Source: Candidatus Kaiserbacteria bacterium RIFCSPHIGHO2_02_FULL_49_16
GTDB taxonomy: Bacteria > Patescibacteriota > Minisyncoccia > Phycocordibacterales > UBA2100
DNA length: 37,304 bases
Reading direction: 5' to 3'
NCBI GenBank assembly: GCA_001781465.1
Contig: MFLD01000021.1
Coordinates: 1-37,304, forward strand
The notes under the pieces were generated by a model. It made no database searches, had not been told where the DNA came from, and worked only from the letters and a program-made list of their open reading frames with translations. Each line of letters starts with the position of its first letter. Position 1 is the stretch's first letter. Shown one piece after another: positions 36,998-37,304 of this stretch. The position numbers and the translations under genes were made by a program.

Positions 36998-37249
36998 GTG
37001 AGTAAGAAAAGAAGGCGCCAAGGGCACCGCGGTAGGTCCCTAAGTGAGCGGCTTTTCGCGCACACGGCCTACTTGAGGTCGTGTGGAAGGGACGATGAAG
37101 AGTACCACTACGGGTTGTCGGGCACCTGCAGGCGGTGCAGGGCACTCGGGCAGATTTCTGTCGTGCGGGGGGTAGAAAATTACCCAACCTCGTACATGGT
37201 GGCCATCGTGGCCATCATCATCGCGGTCGTACTCGTGTTACTCGTGTAG
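36998..37249 (+). CDS. Hypothetical basic protein with C-terminal TM helix (GTG start after AAAAGGAG)
   Basis: SKKRRRQGHRGRSLSERLF... CRRC ... YMVAIVAIIIAVVLVLLV. Confidence 0.6.
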   Translation: MSKKRRRQGHRGRSLSERLFAHTAYLRSCGRDDEEYHYGLSGTCRRCRALGQISVVRGVENYPTSYMVAIVAIIIAVVLVLLV

Positions 37250-37269
37250 CGGCGAGTCCTTCGGCGAAA

Positions 37270-37304
37270 ATGGGCGGTCCCGCGTGGCCGCCCATCACTA
37301 TTTT
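37270..37304 (+). terminator. Hairpin ATGGGCGGTC..GGCCGCCCAT followed by CACTATTTT
   Basis: GC-rich stem at window end. Confidence 0.6.

Overview
This window looks like a compact Parcubacteria/CPR-type chromosomal segment. The basis is short single-domain housekeeping genes, an IF-2 without a long N-terminal extension, many small membrane proteins and palindrome-rich intergenic DNA; the lineage is inferred. Recognisable genes are rpsA-like S1, argG-argH, rbfA-infB, a NifS-like cysteine desulfurase, clpB, gyrA, an MBL-fold protein, a SET-domain protein, a thioredoxin-like/DsbB-like pair, a GlcD-like FAD oxidase, an ABC-F ATPase, an RsuA/RluF-type pseudouridine synthase, a GIY-YIG protein and obgE. 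Three tRNAs are present (Leu-TAA, Cys-GCA, Tyr-GTA). Three signals stand out. (1) Accessory genes sit directly downstream of housekeeping genes and are followed by a diverged second copy of the housekeeping gene's 3' end. This is seen at rpsA with a PemK/MazF-like toxin, and at gyrA with two paralogous HTH-like proteins, suggesting repeated insertion or duplication at gene 3' ends. (2) Several families of dispersed palindromes, many perfect and loopless, bracket small regulator-like genes or supply start and stop codons; one sits in frame inside the cysteine desulfurase gene. (3) There is a candidate lineage-specific C-terminal HTH protein family with three members here. Everything is from reading the sequence; no searches or folding were run.
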